DNA of 64,000 bases from Pseudomonas sp. stari2. Lineage in GTDB: Bacteria > Pseudomonadota > Gammaproteobacteria > Pseudomonadales > Pseudomonadaceae. The notes under the pieces were generated by a model, which worked only from the letters and a program-made list of their open reading frames with translations, made no database searches and had not been told where the DNA came from. Both the position numbers and the translations under genes were made by a program. Where the stretch lies: NCBI RefSeq assembly GCF_040760005.1, contig NZ_CP099760.1, positions 4,025,501 through 4,089,500 on the forward strand, read 5' to 3'. Positions within the stretch are counted from its first letter, which is position 1. Every line of letters starts with the position of its first letter. Of this stretch, positions 8,616 to 18,074 are shown one piece after another.

Positions 8616-9896
8616 TCAAGCGGCCAGCGAGTAGATCAACGCCGAAATTGCCACCAGGCCTACCGCGGTGACAAACACGTTCGACGCCTGGCCGCGATAA
8701 CGTGCCATCGCTGGCACTTTGCGGATCGCGTACATCGGCATCAGGAACAGGATCGCCGCGATGACCGGGCCTCCGATGGTTTCGATCATGCCGAGGATGC
8801 TCGGGTTCAGGGTCGCCACGATCCAGCACACCACCAGCATGAACGCTGCAACAATGCGATCCAGTGCCTTGGCACCCGGGCGCTTGCCGCTTTTCACGAT
8901 CAAGCCCTTGAGGCCTTCGCTGGCACCGATGTAGTGACCGAGGAACGACTTGGAGATGGCCACGAACGCGATCAACGGCGCCGCGAACGCAATGGTCGGG
9001 TTGCTGAAGTGGTTGGCCAGGTACGACAGGATCGACAGGTTCTGCGCCTTGGCTTCAGCCAGTTGCTCCGGCGACAGGGTCAGTACGCAACTGAAGACGA
9101 AGAACAGCACCATCACCACCATCAGCAGGTGGGCACGCGACAGGATCTGCGAACTGCGCTCGTCGGCGTGAACACCGTAACGACGCTTCTGGTCCACCGC
9201 GAACGCCGAGATGATCGGCGAGTGGTTGAACGAAAACACCATCACCGGAATCGCCAGCCACAGCGTGTGCAGCAGCGCCGACGGCGCCGGCACCTGCGAA
9301 GCGGTGCTCAGGATGCCGCCGTTCCAGTGCGGAATCAGGTACACGGCGAGGAACAGCAGCGCAACGATGAACGGATACACCATCAGGCTCATTGCCCTGA
9401 CGATCACTTGTTCGCCGCAACGCACCACGGCCAGCAGGCCGAGGATCAGCACGAACGACAGCAACGCGCGCGGTGGCGGCGTGATGTGTAGTTGGTGTTC
9501 GAGGAAGCTGGCGACGGTGTTGGTCAGGCCAACGCTGTAGATCAGCAGGATCGGGAAGATTGCGAAGAAGTACAGCAAGGTGATCAGCGCGCCGGCCTTG
9601 ATGCCGAAATGCTGTTCCACCACCTCAGTGATGTCGGCGCCTTCACGACCGGAGAGCACGAAGCGGGTCAGACCGCGGTGTGCGAAGAAAGTCATCGGGA
9701 ATGCCAGCAGCGCGAGGATCACCAGCGGCCAGAAGCCACCCAGACCTGCGTTGATCGGCAAAAACAGGGTACCGGCGCCGATGGCCGTCCCGAACAGTCC
9801 CAACATCCAGGTAGTGTCATGGCGATTCCAGCTCGACAATTGGGCTGGTGCTGCCGTTTCAAAGCGTTGTTCGACGCTATTGGCCTGATCATTCAT
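8616..9896 (-). CDS. HAAAP/SdaC-type serine (threonine) permease
   Basis: Proton-coupled amino-acid transporter of 426 residues with about 11 membrane helices, starting with the family signature TTWMLGLFGTAIGAGTLFLP and PMTFFAHRGLTRFVL. VMVFSFNHSPIISAF is also typical of SdaC/TdcC-like members, which import serine or threonine. The reading frame is open far upstream, but the true start is the ATG at 9896 (MNDQANS), which has a GGAGA site nine bases before it and begins the recognisable domain. A terminator follows. Confidence 0.88.
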   Translation of the reverse strand: MNDQANSVEQRFETAAPAQLSSWNRHDTTWMLGLFGTAIGAGTLFLPINAGLGGFWPLVILALLAFPMTFFAHRGLTRFVLSGREGADITEVVEQHFGIKAGALITLLYFFAIFPILLIYSVGLTNTVASFLEHQLHITPPPRALLSFVLILGLLAVVRCGEQVIVRAMSLMVYPFIVALLFLAVYLIPHWNGGILSTASQVPAPSALLHTLWLAIPVMVFSFNHSPIISAFAVDQKRRYGVHADERSSQILSRAHLLMVVMVLFFVFSCVLTLSPEQLAEAKAQNLSILSYLANHFSNPTIAFAAPLIAFVAISKSFLGHYIGASEGLKGLIVKSGKRPGAKALDRIVAAFMLVVCWIVATLNPSILGMIETIGGPVIAAILFLMPMYAIRKVPAMARYRGQASNVFVTAVGLVAISALIYSLAA

Positions 9897-10152
9897 CCGG
9901 TCGGATCTCCGCATTCCGGTCACTTGCCACTCGGTCAGGACGCGTCGGAAAAAACCGACAGACATGCTCCGGCCGAAACAGGGGCGCGATTCTCCGCGAT
10001 AAATGTGCGGAAGCAAAGACTTAGCTGAGGAATGGTTGTACGGAGCAGATTGGAGGATTGTCGTTTTTTGGAAAAACCCTGTCGATGCCAGATACGTCTG
10101 ATGTCGTTTTCTGACATGTTCCGGCGCCGAATGCGTCATGGGGAAAACCCGA

Positions 10153-10323
10153 TCAAATCGATCGGGCCAACATGAAGCCAAGGGACATGCAAAAGATGCC
10201 CAGACCCAGCAAGCCCCAGATCGGGCGCATTTCTTTCCTGTTTTTGATCCGTATTTTTTCGGCCCACTCATCGTGTTCCCTTTCCAATTGTTCCATTCTG
10301 GCTTTGGCGTCATAGCTACTCAT
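10153..10323 (-). CDS. Small membrane protein, coiled coil plus one C-terminal helix
   Basis: A protein of 56 residues. A charged helical N-terminal half (ARMEQLEREHDEWAEKIRIKNRKEM) is followed by one membrane helix (GLLGLGIFCMSLGFMLA). The start is the ATG at 10323 with a GGAAA ribosome site. It lies 48 bases after a second gene of the same design (10372-10566) and is probably co-transcribed with it. I do not recognise a family. Confidence 0.6.
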   Translation of the reverse strand: MSSYDAKARMEQLEREHDEWAEKIRIKNRKEMRPIWGLLGLGIFCMSLGFMLARSI

Positions 10324-10371
10324 GTTGATTTCCTTTTGGGTCATGTGTCTGAAGATTGCGAAAGCCAACGC

Positions 10372-10566
10372 TCAAAACCTGAAAAAGACGCCCGCCAATG
10401 CCGCGCTTGCCGTTAACACGCCGGCCACTACCGCGACTGGATAAAAATACGTCTCCCACTTCAGCTTCTTTTCTTCCGCCAGAAGCTTCTGCCTTTCAGC
10501 CACAAGTTTTCGCGTTTCGTTATGCAGCCTGTCGAGTTCCAGGTTTTCACGGTTGTTCTGAAGCAT
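10372..10566 (-). CDS. Small membrane protein, coiled coil plus one C-terminal helix
   Basis: A protein of 64 residues with a long Glu/Lys/Leu-rich helix (ELDRLHNETRKLVAERQKL) and a C-terminal membrane helix (YPVAVVAGVLTASAALAGVFF). The ATG at 10566 has a strong AGGAAGG site; the frame stays open upstream without another good site. It shares architecture but not obvious sequence with the next gene at 10153-10323, suggesting a two-component membrane-tethered coiled-coil pair. Function is unknown. Confidence 0.6.
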   Translation of the reverse strand: MLQNNRENLELDRLHNETRKLVAERQKLLAEEKKLKWETYFYPVAVVAGVLTASAALAGVFFRF

Positions 10567-10838
10567 TGGCCTTCCTTGGCTGATGGCAATTTCGGTCCAG
10601 GCCGCCGTTCCATCCTGAAGAGCGCGTCCTGTCCTGCTCTCTATGGTTTCGTGCTTCACATCTCGCCGTATAGCGGATAAATCCGGCAGCACTCGTAGGC
10701 AACATCCGTAAATCCCGCAGGACGGGGCATCCGTTTCCTAACGTTTTTAAACAAACTCACCGATTGGCATTTTCGGCTATACCCAATGGCGAAGCGACTG
10801 ACAGCCCTTTCCAACCCCCTGCCCCATGGAGCCTTCCC

Positions 10839-11222
10839 ATGCCCCTCGTCCGCGTCGAACTCAAGAAACGCCCCGACCCGACCTTCGCCAAACGCGTCGG
10901 TGAGCAGATCTACGCCGCCATGCGCAGCACGATCAATGTGCCGGAGCACGACAACTTCCAGATCCTGGCCGAGCACGACGGCGAGCATTTCGTCTTCGAT
11001 ACTCAATACCTGGGGATCCAGCGCAGCGACCAGTTGGTGATCATCCAGATCACCCTCAATGAGGGCCGAACGCTGGAGCAGAAAAAGGCGCTGTACCAGA
11101 CCATCGCCCAGAACCTGAACACGCACCTGTCGATCCGTCTGGAAGATGTGTTCATCAACCTGGTCGAAGTAAAGAAAGAGAACTGGTCTTTCGGCAACGG
11201 CATCGCCCAGTACGCGAGTTGA
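10839..11222 (+). CDS. Tautomerase-superfamily protein
   Basis: A protein of 127 residues of the tautomerase/MIF fold (Tautomerase_2-like). The catalytic proline directly follows the initiator Met (MPLVRVEL). Two beta-alpha-beta units are visible, with the second at QLVIIQITLNEGRTLEQKKALYQTIAQNL. Members act on enol/keto acids or halogenated acrylates; the natural substrate here is unknown. The start is the ATG at 10839, preceded by GGAG. It lies about 200 bases upstream of a 2-hydroxyacid dehydrogenase, a plausible partner for 2-oxo-acid chemistry. Confidence 0.82.
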   Translation: MPLVRVELKKRPDPTFAKRVGEQIYAAMRSTINVPEHDNFQILAEHDGEHFVFDTQYLGIQRSDQLVIIQITLNEGRTLEQKKALYQTIAQNLNTHLSIRLEDVFINLVEVKKENWSFGNGIAQYAS

Positions 11223-11429
11223 TGCACCTGCTCGCGATCCGCCGGCGCGGCGTCCGCGAGTTGTTCGGCACCGCCAACATCGACTTCTGACGAAGCGCCC
11301 GCGCGCGCCCCGTATCAGCTCCTACACTGGCTGGTGCGGGGCAATGCCGGCCATTGCCAAACCGCTCTGCAATCAGCACTCTGACACGACTTTCGCGACC
11401 GACACGCCGACGATCACAGGAGCCGAGCA

Positions 11430-12398
11430 ATGCCCGCCACCGTTCTGGTACTGGTTGAAACCATCAATGACTATCTGCCCATTCTTGAACGACAGGGCTT
11501 TCACCTGATTCTTGCCCCGACTCCCGCCGAACGCGCCCAGGCCATTGCCACTCACGGTGCTCGTATCGATGCGGTGCTGACCCGTGGTCCGCTGGGGTTG
11601 TACGCCGAAGAAATCGCCGCATTGCCCACGCTGAAAATCATCTGCGTGATCGGTGCCGGCTACGAACAAGTGGACCTGCAAGCCGCCAGCAACCGGGGCC
11701 TGACCGTCACCAACGGCGCCGGCGTCAACGCCTCGTCGGTGGCCGACCATGCCATGGCATTGCTGCTGTCGCTGGTACGCGACATTCCGCGCTGCGATGC
11801 CGCCGTGCGCCGTGGCGAATGGCCAAAGATCATGCGCCCCTCCCTGGCGGGCAAGCGGCTGGGGATTCTTGGTCTCGGCGCAGTGGGCATGGCCATCGCC
11901 AAACGCGCGAATCTGGGTTTCGACATGGAGATCAGCTACCACAACCGCCAGGTGCGCAACGACGTGCCCTACGCCTTTTGCTCGACCCCCACCGAGCTGG
12001 CGCGAGCCTCTGACTTTCTTGTGGTTGCGACACCCGGCGGTATTGGCAGTCAGCATCTGGTGACCCGTCCCGTGCTCGATGCCCTGGGGCCGAAAGGCTT
12101 CATCGTCAATATCGCTCGAGCCAGTGTCATAAACACCGCGGACCTGATCACTGCCCTCGAACAACGGCGGATTGCTGGCGCTGCACTGGATGTATTCGAT
12201 CACGAACCGCAGGTGCCGGATGCGCTGAAAACCTTGAGCAACGTGATTCTCACCCCGCACGTCGCCGGACTGTCACCTGAAGCCACCCAAGGCACCGTGG
12301 ATCTGGTGGGGAAAAACCTGGTGGCGTTCTTTGCCGGGGAGCCGGTACTGACACCCCTTACGCTGCCGCCGAAGCAGAACAACCAGCGCGTGCACTAA
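11430..12398 (+). CDS. D-isomer-specific 2-hydroxyacid dehydrogenase
   Basis: NAD(P)H-dependent reductase of 2-oxo acids (glyoxylate/hydroxypyruvate reductase-like), 322 residues. The Rossmann motif GLGAVG is followed by the catalytic Arg in NIARASVI, Glu in DHEPQVP and His in LTPHVAG. A CAGGAG ribosome site precedes the ATG. The final bases overlap the end of the convergent tssA gene by four bases, so this gene marks the left border of the T6SS cluster. Confidence 0.88.
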   Translation: MPATVLVLVETINDYLPILERQGFHLILAPTPAERAQAIATHGARIDAVLTRGPLGLYAEEIAALPTLKIICVIGAGYEQVDLQAASNRGLTVTNGAGVNASSVADHAMALLLSLVRDIPRCDAAVRRGEWPKIMRPSLAGKRLGILGLGAVGMAIAKRANLGFDMEISYHNRQVRNDVPYAFCSTPTELARASDFLVVATPGGIGSQHLVTRPVLDALGPKGFIVNIARASVINTADLITALEQRRIAGAALDVFDHEPQVPDALKTLSNVILTPHVAGLSPEATQGTVDLVGKNLVAFFAGEPVLTPLTLPPKQNNQRVH

Positions 12399-13477
12399 AG
12401 TACGCCGAGCAACGTCCATAGCCTTCGCGATTCGGCGTCGGCCGAGATCAGCTCGCCGAGCAGTTCACTCAACGGCTTGTTGCCCCACTCCACCCCGCGC
12501 CGGATCAGGTATGGCACTGGGCTGTGGGGTTCGGTGCGGGCCAGGTATTCGGCGATCAGCAGCAATTGCCGATAGGCCTCTTCACGGCTCGCCGGCTCAC
12601 GAAAGACCTGCGCCACAACGGGGACTTCCTCGACCGGTTGCGCCTCTACCACGGGGGCTTCGACGGGGGCGACCGGCGCCGGTTTTTGTGGGTGCATGGC
12701 GATGAACTCCTGAACCAGTTTCAGCAGCGCTTGAATGATGTCCTGCAAGGGCTGCAGACCCGGCCCCTGATCACCGAGGTACGTATCGCTCCAGGCGTTC
12801 AAACGTTGCAGGTGTTGCTGGCTCAGAAGCAGATTGCCCTGTTGGCGCAGCCAGAACGCCAGCGGCGTGGCGCGCACCTGTTCGCTGAGCTTCTTCTGTT
12901 CATTGCGTGCGGTCTCCGCTGAAGCCTTGGCATTCTTGCTGTCGTTGACCTGCACCTGTTGCACCTGCAAGCGGCGCCAGGTTTCCAGGTTGTACGCCTC
13001 GAAATCGCTGTTGTGCGAACCGAACAGCGGCACCCGGGTCAGCAGCACCTCACTGTACCGACGCACCAGCCATTCCAGCGGAATCACCCGCCATGACTGA
13101 TCACCCTCCTCGGCCTGCGGGTGCAGTTGTTCGGGATAGCGCTCACACAATCCGGCGATCAGCGCCAGGCTACCGGGCAATCCATCCAGCCCCTGAAGAT
13201 GCAGCCAGGCCTCGCCGAGCCAGGCGCTGAGCATCAGGTCCTTGCTGCGCTCGATCAGCAGCGTGGTGGTGAGTGTTTCCACTGCCGGCCAGTTCGCCTG
13301 TTTCAGCGTCGATTGCCAGACCCCGGTCGGCAGGCTCGCATCGTCTTCACGGCGCAGGTCGCGCAATTGATCGAACTCGCGTTCGTAACGCAGATCCGCA
13401 CCACAAGGCGCATCAGGGCTGATCGGTGCAAGCAACTGATCGATCAGGTCGGGCAAGGTTGCAGATGGCAGGCTCAC
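12395..13477 (-). CDS. tssA: T6SS protein TssA
   Basis: Cytoplasmic cap protein that primes baseplate and sheath assembly, 360 residues. It has the ImpA N-terminal domain (PDAPCGADLRYEREFDQLRDL), a central linker rich in Pro/Val (about 265-295), and the C-terminal REEAYRQLLLIAEYLARTEPHSPVPYLIRRG stretch of TssA1-type proteins. The start is a GTG at 13477 with a strong GAGGAGG site, overlapping the tssM stop codon (GTGA). It is the last gene of the leftward operon tssJ-K-L-M-A. Confidence 0.92.
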   Translation of the reverse strand: MSLPSATLPDLIDQLLAPISPDAPCGADLRYEREFDQLRDLRREDDASLPTGVWQSTLKQANWPAVETLTTTLLIERSKDLMLSAWLGEAWLHLQGLDGLPGSLALIAGLCERYPEQLHPQAEEGDQSWRVIPLEWLVRRYSEVLLTRVPLFGSHNSDFEAYNLETWRRLQVQQVQVNDSKNAKASAETARNEQKKLSEQVRATPLAFWLRQQGNLLLSQQHLQRLNAWSDTYLGDQGPGLQPLQDIIQALLKLVQEFIAMHPQKPAPVAPVEAPVVEAQPVEEVPVVAQVFREPASREEAYRQLLLIAEYLARTEPHSPVPYLIRRGVEWGNKPLSELLGELISADAESRRLWTLLGVL

Positions 13478-16400
13478 AGGCCCTCCTCACGGGATTCAAT
13501 GGCGGCAGTAGTGCCGGTTGCCTGGAACGGTGAACGCGGCGCCCGGGTCGGCAACGGTGGAATCGACAGCGGCAGCTTCGAACCCTGACTCATCAACGAC
13601 AGTCGCACGAACATCCGGGTGAATTCGCTGGTGACACTGTCATTGAGCGCGGTGACCGGCAGGCGCAGGGTCAGCGGAAAGTCCGTGTAATCCATGCTCG
13701 GCTGGCGCTGAACCGAGAAGTGCGCGCGCATCAGCCGCAGCAGCGACCATGGCCCGCCGTACTCCCAGCCCGCCTCCATATCCCGCACCACCAGGTTCGG
13801 TTGCAGCGGGTCATTGACGGGGCGTTCGCGACCGTTGCGCGCCCAGCGCAGGGTCAGGCGGATCGGCTGGCCGACCATCCAGCGCAGGTTCGGCTGCTCG
13901 GCGGCGGGATAGCTGATCTGCTGATTGCCGGCCAGCAAGCCCCCGGCGATCACCTGATCGGCACCGCGCTCATCGTCGCGGTCGGTGCGCCAGCGCACGT
14001 CCATCTCGACACCGAGAAGGCCGCTCTTGTCGCGCACGAACAGCGGGGTCAGCCAGAGGCTCGCCTGCTTCAAACGGTTGAGAAAGTCTTCCGCCGCCAG
14101 CCGTTCCGGGGTCTGACTCAGCACCAGTCCGGCCTGGGCCACCGGCAGGCGTTTGTCGATGACTTCCAGAAAATGCTGGACCCGCGCCGGGTCGGCATCC
14201 TGCGCCTGCAAACCGTTGGCAAACGGAAAGCGGTCAGCCAGGTACTGATTGAAATAGTTGGCCAGTTCATTCCACGCCGCCGCAGCCTGCTGTTGTTGCA
14301 GGTACTGGCAACGCTGCATGGCCGACTGTTGCAACTCCACCGCACGCATCGCCAGAGTGCCGCGCCCGCCCGCCAGATTGGCGGTCTGCAACACCTGCAC
14401 GCAGGAACCGGTGTCCATCTCGATGAAATCACGGCTGACCAGTTGCTCGATCTGCGCCGGCGAGCTGGCCGGGTTGGACTCCTTGAACTTAAGCAGTTCG
14501 TCGTTGAGCGCGCTGAACTGGGTCACCCGTTCGTAATCCAGCGCCGAGAGATTGCCCTGTTGAGTCATCAGCCACTGCAGCGCCGAAGTGCGCCGCTCGG
14601 TGATGCCGAGCATGGTGTTGAATTGCTGCTTGAGGCTCAGTTTCAAATCCTGCACATCGCTGGCGCCGTACAGTTGCAGGCCGAGGTTTTTCGAGCCGTC
14701 CCACTGACTGATTTCAGTCCGGCCGCCGAACAGCGGTTGCGCGGTGATTTCATCCAGACCGTTGACGATCTGCGCCATGGCCCGGCGATTCAGTGCGCCT
14801 TGCAGACGCGCCGCCAGATCACTGCGATGGACTTCGACAAAGGCCTTCTGCAAAGCCATTGCCTGCTCGGCCTGCACGTTGAACACCGCGTAAGGATGCG
14901 TCTGGTCGTTGTGATCCTTCAGGCTCAGCCACATGGCCTGTGCCGCCGCACCTTCTGCCGCTTGCAGCAACGCCTCACGATAAACCGGCGGAATGCGCGG
15001 CAGTTCTTCGGCGACGTAACTCTTGTAGCTGGCGAAGTAGTTGAGCGAGGTATTGAGGTCGTCACCATCGACGGTCTGACCTTGCAAGTTGACGTTGTCT
15101 TCGGTGGCGCGCATCGCGATGGACACGAAGTCTCGTTTGAACAGCGCCTGCACCGCGTTATTGAGCTTCACCACCTGATCCTGCAACGCCAGTTGCCCGC
15201 TGCCTTGTTGCACCAGCAAGTTGCCGCGCGAACCGATCTGGGCGATCCACTGGTCACGGAAACTCTGCTGCAACTTGCCCGCCTGGGCATCGAGTTGTTG
15301 CTCGACCGCAGGCCCGAGCAGCGTGCTCTTGCGCACCTTGTCGAGAAATTCGCGGTAGCCCGGCACCAGCTCCTGCCCCTTGCCGCGGCCCCAGGTCGAG
15401 TTGGTCAGGGCAATCGCGGCTTGCAGGTCGTCGATCAGCGCACGCAGGTCCTCGAGTTCGCTGAGGCTGTTGCCACTCCCGGCCTCGAGCTGCTCCAGAT
15501 GCAACTTGAGATAGCCGGCACTGCTGACAAAGTTGTCGGCCAGGAAATACTGATCGAGCCAGCGTTCCATCAGTCCGTTGAAATTGCTGACGATCAACGG
15601 CCGCTCGACACTCAAGTCCAGCGCCTGCAAATCACCGCTGTCCCCCGCCGCCAGCAGCCGGTTGTAATAAGCGGCGTGAGGTAACGTCGCTGCGTTGAGG
15701 TTGAGCGACAGCGCGTTGTTGCTCAGTTGCACCAGATCGTCCAGCGGTGCCCGCTGATTGTTCTGCACCTCAGCGAACAACTGGTTCTGTTGCTCCAGGC
15801 GCAACGCCCGGTCCACCAGGTCCGTGGCTTTCTGGTAGTTCTGCCACTGGGCCGGGTCTTCGCTTTCGACGCTGTTGCGCCGATCGGTCGTGCGGATCGC
15901 CTTGAGCTTCGCAAGCTCCGCCACCAGCAACGCATGCAGCGGCTGAACCATATGACCCTGGGCAGCCTGGAACACCGCCCGTTCGATCTTCACGTCCACG
16001 GAAGAAATCCACGAAGACGGAAACGCCAGCGACACGTAGTGCCAGTGAGGTGCCTTTTCCAGCACCCGCCAGAAGCTCTGCACGTTGCGCCGGGTCGGCT
16101 CGACGCGGTGCGCCTCATCGGTGACCGTAACGTAGCTCTTGTGCGCGCGCTGCATCAGCCGCGCCAGTTCATGGGCATCCTTGACCGACTGGTTCCACAC
16201 CCAGAACATCGCCAGCGCCCAGACGACCCCGACCACCAGCGCCACGCCGGCCGTCAGCCGTTGCCAGCGCTGACGCAGGCGCAACAGTCGCGGCACCCCC
16301 TGTGCCAGACCACGCTCGCCCACCAGACGCTGGCGCCACAGCTGACGCATGAACACGCTGCGCTGCAGACCACTGTCATCGGCACTGAAGCCGTCCAGTG

Positions 16401-17295
16401 CGTCGTCGGCCGGTTGGTTGGCGCTGAAATACACGCCGCGAAAACAGGGTGCCTCGCCCTGAGCGTTGCCCTGGAACACCGGTTCCAGCACGTTCTGCAG
16501 ACCCCGTCGCAGGGTTTCGAGACGCTCGGGCAAGGCGTACAGGTCCGCAGTCAACTGCCCGGACAACGTACCGAGTTCAATCACCGCTTCGGCGACGGCG
16601 CGGTGCAGGCGATCCAGCGCCTGATCGCTCCACTGCCCCTGCCACACCGCATCTCGCGCAAACGGCGATGACCAGCCCAGGGTACGTTCGCGTGCCTCAT
16701 CCGGCAGCGCGCTGATCAGGTCCTGAAATCCCGGCAGTTCCTCAAGACCGGTGACGATCACGTACACCGGCACGCTCAAACCAAAACGTTGCAACAGGTC
16801 GATGAAGCGTCGGCGCGCCGCAAGACCCAACTGCGTCGCCTGCTCCAGATTGCCCAGGCGACTGACCGGCACGGTCCAGATCACCCCGTCGAGCGGACGC
16901 TTGCTGCGCAGGCGCAGGATCAGTCCAAGCAACCGCCACCAGCCACCCCGTTGCAAATGCATGCCGTCTTCCGGCAGAAACAGGCCTTGGGGCACCACCA
17001 GCACCGCCCCTTCAGGGTCCGACCACCAACGGCCGAACCAGGCCGGTTTGTCGGTGGGTTGCAGGCGCCATTCGGTCACCAGTTGCGTGCCCTGGACCTC
17101 ATCGCCGAGCATCAGCAGCCATGGCAACTGATAGCGATCGTGAGTGCCCTGCTCTTGCTCCATGTGCCGCACAGCGAGATAGAAACTGCGGATCGCCGCG
17201 CCGCTTCGAGTGCGCAGCCACCACACCGCCACCCCGACGATCACCAGCAGCAACAGCACCGCCACCACCCACGCGACGATCGTCAAGGTACTCAT
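13474..17295 (-). CDS. tssM: T6SS membrane-complex protein TssM (IcmF)
   Basis: Inner-membrane/periplasmic scaffold of the T6SS, 1273 residues. One membrane helix lies at about 5-27 and another at about 350-372 (GVALVVGVVWALAMFWVW), followed by a long periplasmic part with the IcmF-related and C-terminal domains. The nucleotide-binding site typical of many TssM proteins is degenerate: G64-D-E-V-Q-G-T70 lacks the P-loop lysine. It overlaps tssL by four bases (ATGA) and tssA by four bases. Confidence 0.95.
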   Translation of the reverse strand: MSTLTIVAWVVAVLLLLVIVGVAVWWLRTRSGAAIRSFYLAVRHMEQEQGTHDRYQLPWLLMLGDEVQGTQLVTEWRLQPTDKPAWFGRWWSDPEGAVLVVPQGLFLPEDGMHLQRGGWWRLLGLILRLRSKRPLDGVIWTVPVSRLGNLEQATQLGLAARRRFIDLLQRFGLSVPVYVIVTGLEELPGFQDLISALPDEARERTLGWSSPFARDAVWQGQWSDQALDRLHRAVAEAVIELGTLSGQLTADLYALPERLETLRRGLQNVLEPVFQGNAQGEAPCFRGVYFSANQPADDALDGFSADDSGLQRSVFMRQLWRQRLVGERGLAQGVPRLLRLRQRWQRLTAGVALVVGVVWALAMFWVWNQSVKDAHELARLMQRAHKSYVTVTDEAHRVEPTRRNVQSFWRVLEKAPHWHYVSLAFPSSWISSVDVKIERAVFQAAQGHMVQPLHALLVAELAKLKAIRTTDRRNSVESEDPAQWQNYQKATDLVDRALRLEQQNQLFAEVQNNQRAPLDDLVQLSNNALSLNLNAATLPHAAYYNRLLAAGDSGDLQALDLSVERPLIVSNFNGLMERWLDQYFLADNFVSSAGYLKLHLEQLEAGSGNSLSELEDLRALIDDLQAAIALTNSTWGRGKGQELVPGYREFLDKVRKSTLLGPAVEQQLDAQAGKLQQSFRDQWIAQIGSRGNLLVQQGSGQLALQDQVVKLNNAVQALFKRDFVSIAMRATEDNVNLQGQTVDGDDLNTSLNYFASYKSYVAEELPRIPPVYREALLQAAEGAAAQAMWLSLKDHNDQTHPYAVFNVQAEQAMALQKAFVEVHRSDLAARLQGALNRRAMAQIVNGLDEITAQPLFGGRTEISQWDGSKNLGLQLYGASDVQDLKLSLKQQFNTMLGITERRTSALQWLMTQQGNLSALDYERVTQFSALNDELLKFKESNPASSPAQIEQLVSRDFIEMDTGSCVQVLQTANLAGGRGTLAMRAVELQQSAMQRCQYLQQQQAAAAWNELANYFNQYLADRFPFANGLQAQDADPARVQHFLEVIDKRLPVAQAGLVLSQTPERLAAEDFLNRLKQASLWLTPLFVRDKSGLLGVEMDVRWRTDRDDERGADQVIAGGLLAGNQQISYPAAEQPNLRWMVGQPIRLTLRWARNGRERPVNDPLQPNLVVRDMEAGWEYGGPWSLLRLMRAHFSVQRQPSMDYTDFPLTLRLPVTALNDSVTSEFTRMFVRLSLMSQGSKLPLSIPPLPTRAPRSPFQATGTTAAIESREEGL

Positions 17296-18056
17296 GAGTC
17301 TTGCTCCGGCACCGCTATCGAGTCGGTGGTTTGCAGCACCGGCTCCAGTTCGGAACGAATGTCACTCCACAAGAACTGGCCAACCCCGGTCAGCAACAGC
17401 ACCATCGCCAGAATCCCCAGTGCCAGACGAAAACCGTCCGGCAACGCCGTGCGCACCGGCAATTGCAGCGGCGCAACCAGCGAAGGTTGTACCAGGCGCT
17501 GGCTGACATCGTCGTAACTGGCCTCGTCCTGCCAGGCGAAGGTGAACAACGCCAGCCGCCACTTTTGCAATTGCGCCTGGCTGTGCTCGCCGCGCAGACG
17601 TCCGTGGAAACCGAGAATCAGACATTGCAGATAGACGTTGGCGAGATCGCGGGTGGTGGGTTGCTGCTCATCGAGAAGAGTCTGGATCGCCGCCGGCAAC
17701 TGCTCACCCGCCTGACGACTGGAATACAGGCGTGACTCCAAAGGTTTTTCCTGCCAGGCACTCTGGCCCGGCCATGGGCTGAACAGCAGCGTTTCATCGA
17801 CCAGCGCAACGAAGGCGTACACCAGTGCCTTGACCTGTTCGGTCGCCGAGTCGCCAACCCGTGAAAACGCCGTGCGCCACAGCCGTTGTGAAGCCTGGGT
17901 GGACAGCTCGACCACGGTTTCGACCAGCGCCGCATCGTCCTCGATGTCCTTGGGCAATTGAGTCCAGTCCAGTTGCCATTGCTGCCACGTCTGCCGGAAC
18001 GCGCTGCTCAACGGTGCGTCCTGCAACCCAAGGCTTGCGGCACTTCCTTGCGACAT
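17292..18056 (-). CDS. tssL: T6SS membrane-complex protein TssL (DotU)
   Basis: Inner-membrane anchor protein of 254 residues: a cytoplasmic DotU domain (about 15-200, with VYAFVALVDETLLFSPWPG and YLQCLILGFHGRLRG) and a single C-terminal membrane helix at about 210-230. There is no fused peptidoglycan-binding (OmpA/SPOR) domain, so cell-wall anchoring must come from another protein. The ATG at 18056 lies 18 bases after tssK. Confidence 0.94.
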   Translation of the reverse strand: MSQGSAASLGLQDAPLSSAFRQTWQQWQLDWTQLPKDIEDDAALVETVVELSTQASQRLWRTAFSRVGDSATEQVKALVYAFVALVDETLLFSPWPGQSAWQEKPLESRLYSSRQAGEQLPAAIQTLLDEQQPTTRDLANVYLQCLILGFHGRLRGEHSQAQLQKWRLALFTFAWQDEASYDDVSQRLVQPSLVAPLQLPVRTALPDGFRLALGILAMVLLLTGVGQFLWSDIRSELEPVLQTTDSIAVPEQDS

Positions 18057-18074
18057 ACGGCGTTCCTTGTGTGA

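Noticed and set aside
9897..10313. 139-codon N-terminal extension of the SdaC-type transporter
   Set aside because: The extension has no domain, covers a separate small gene and ignores the well-placed ribosome site before the ATG at 9896.
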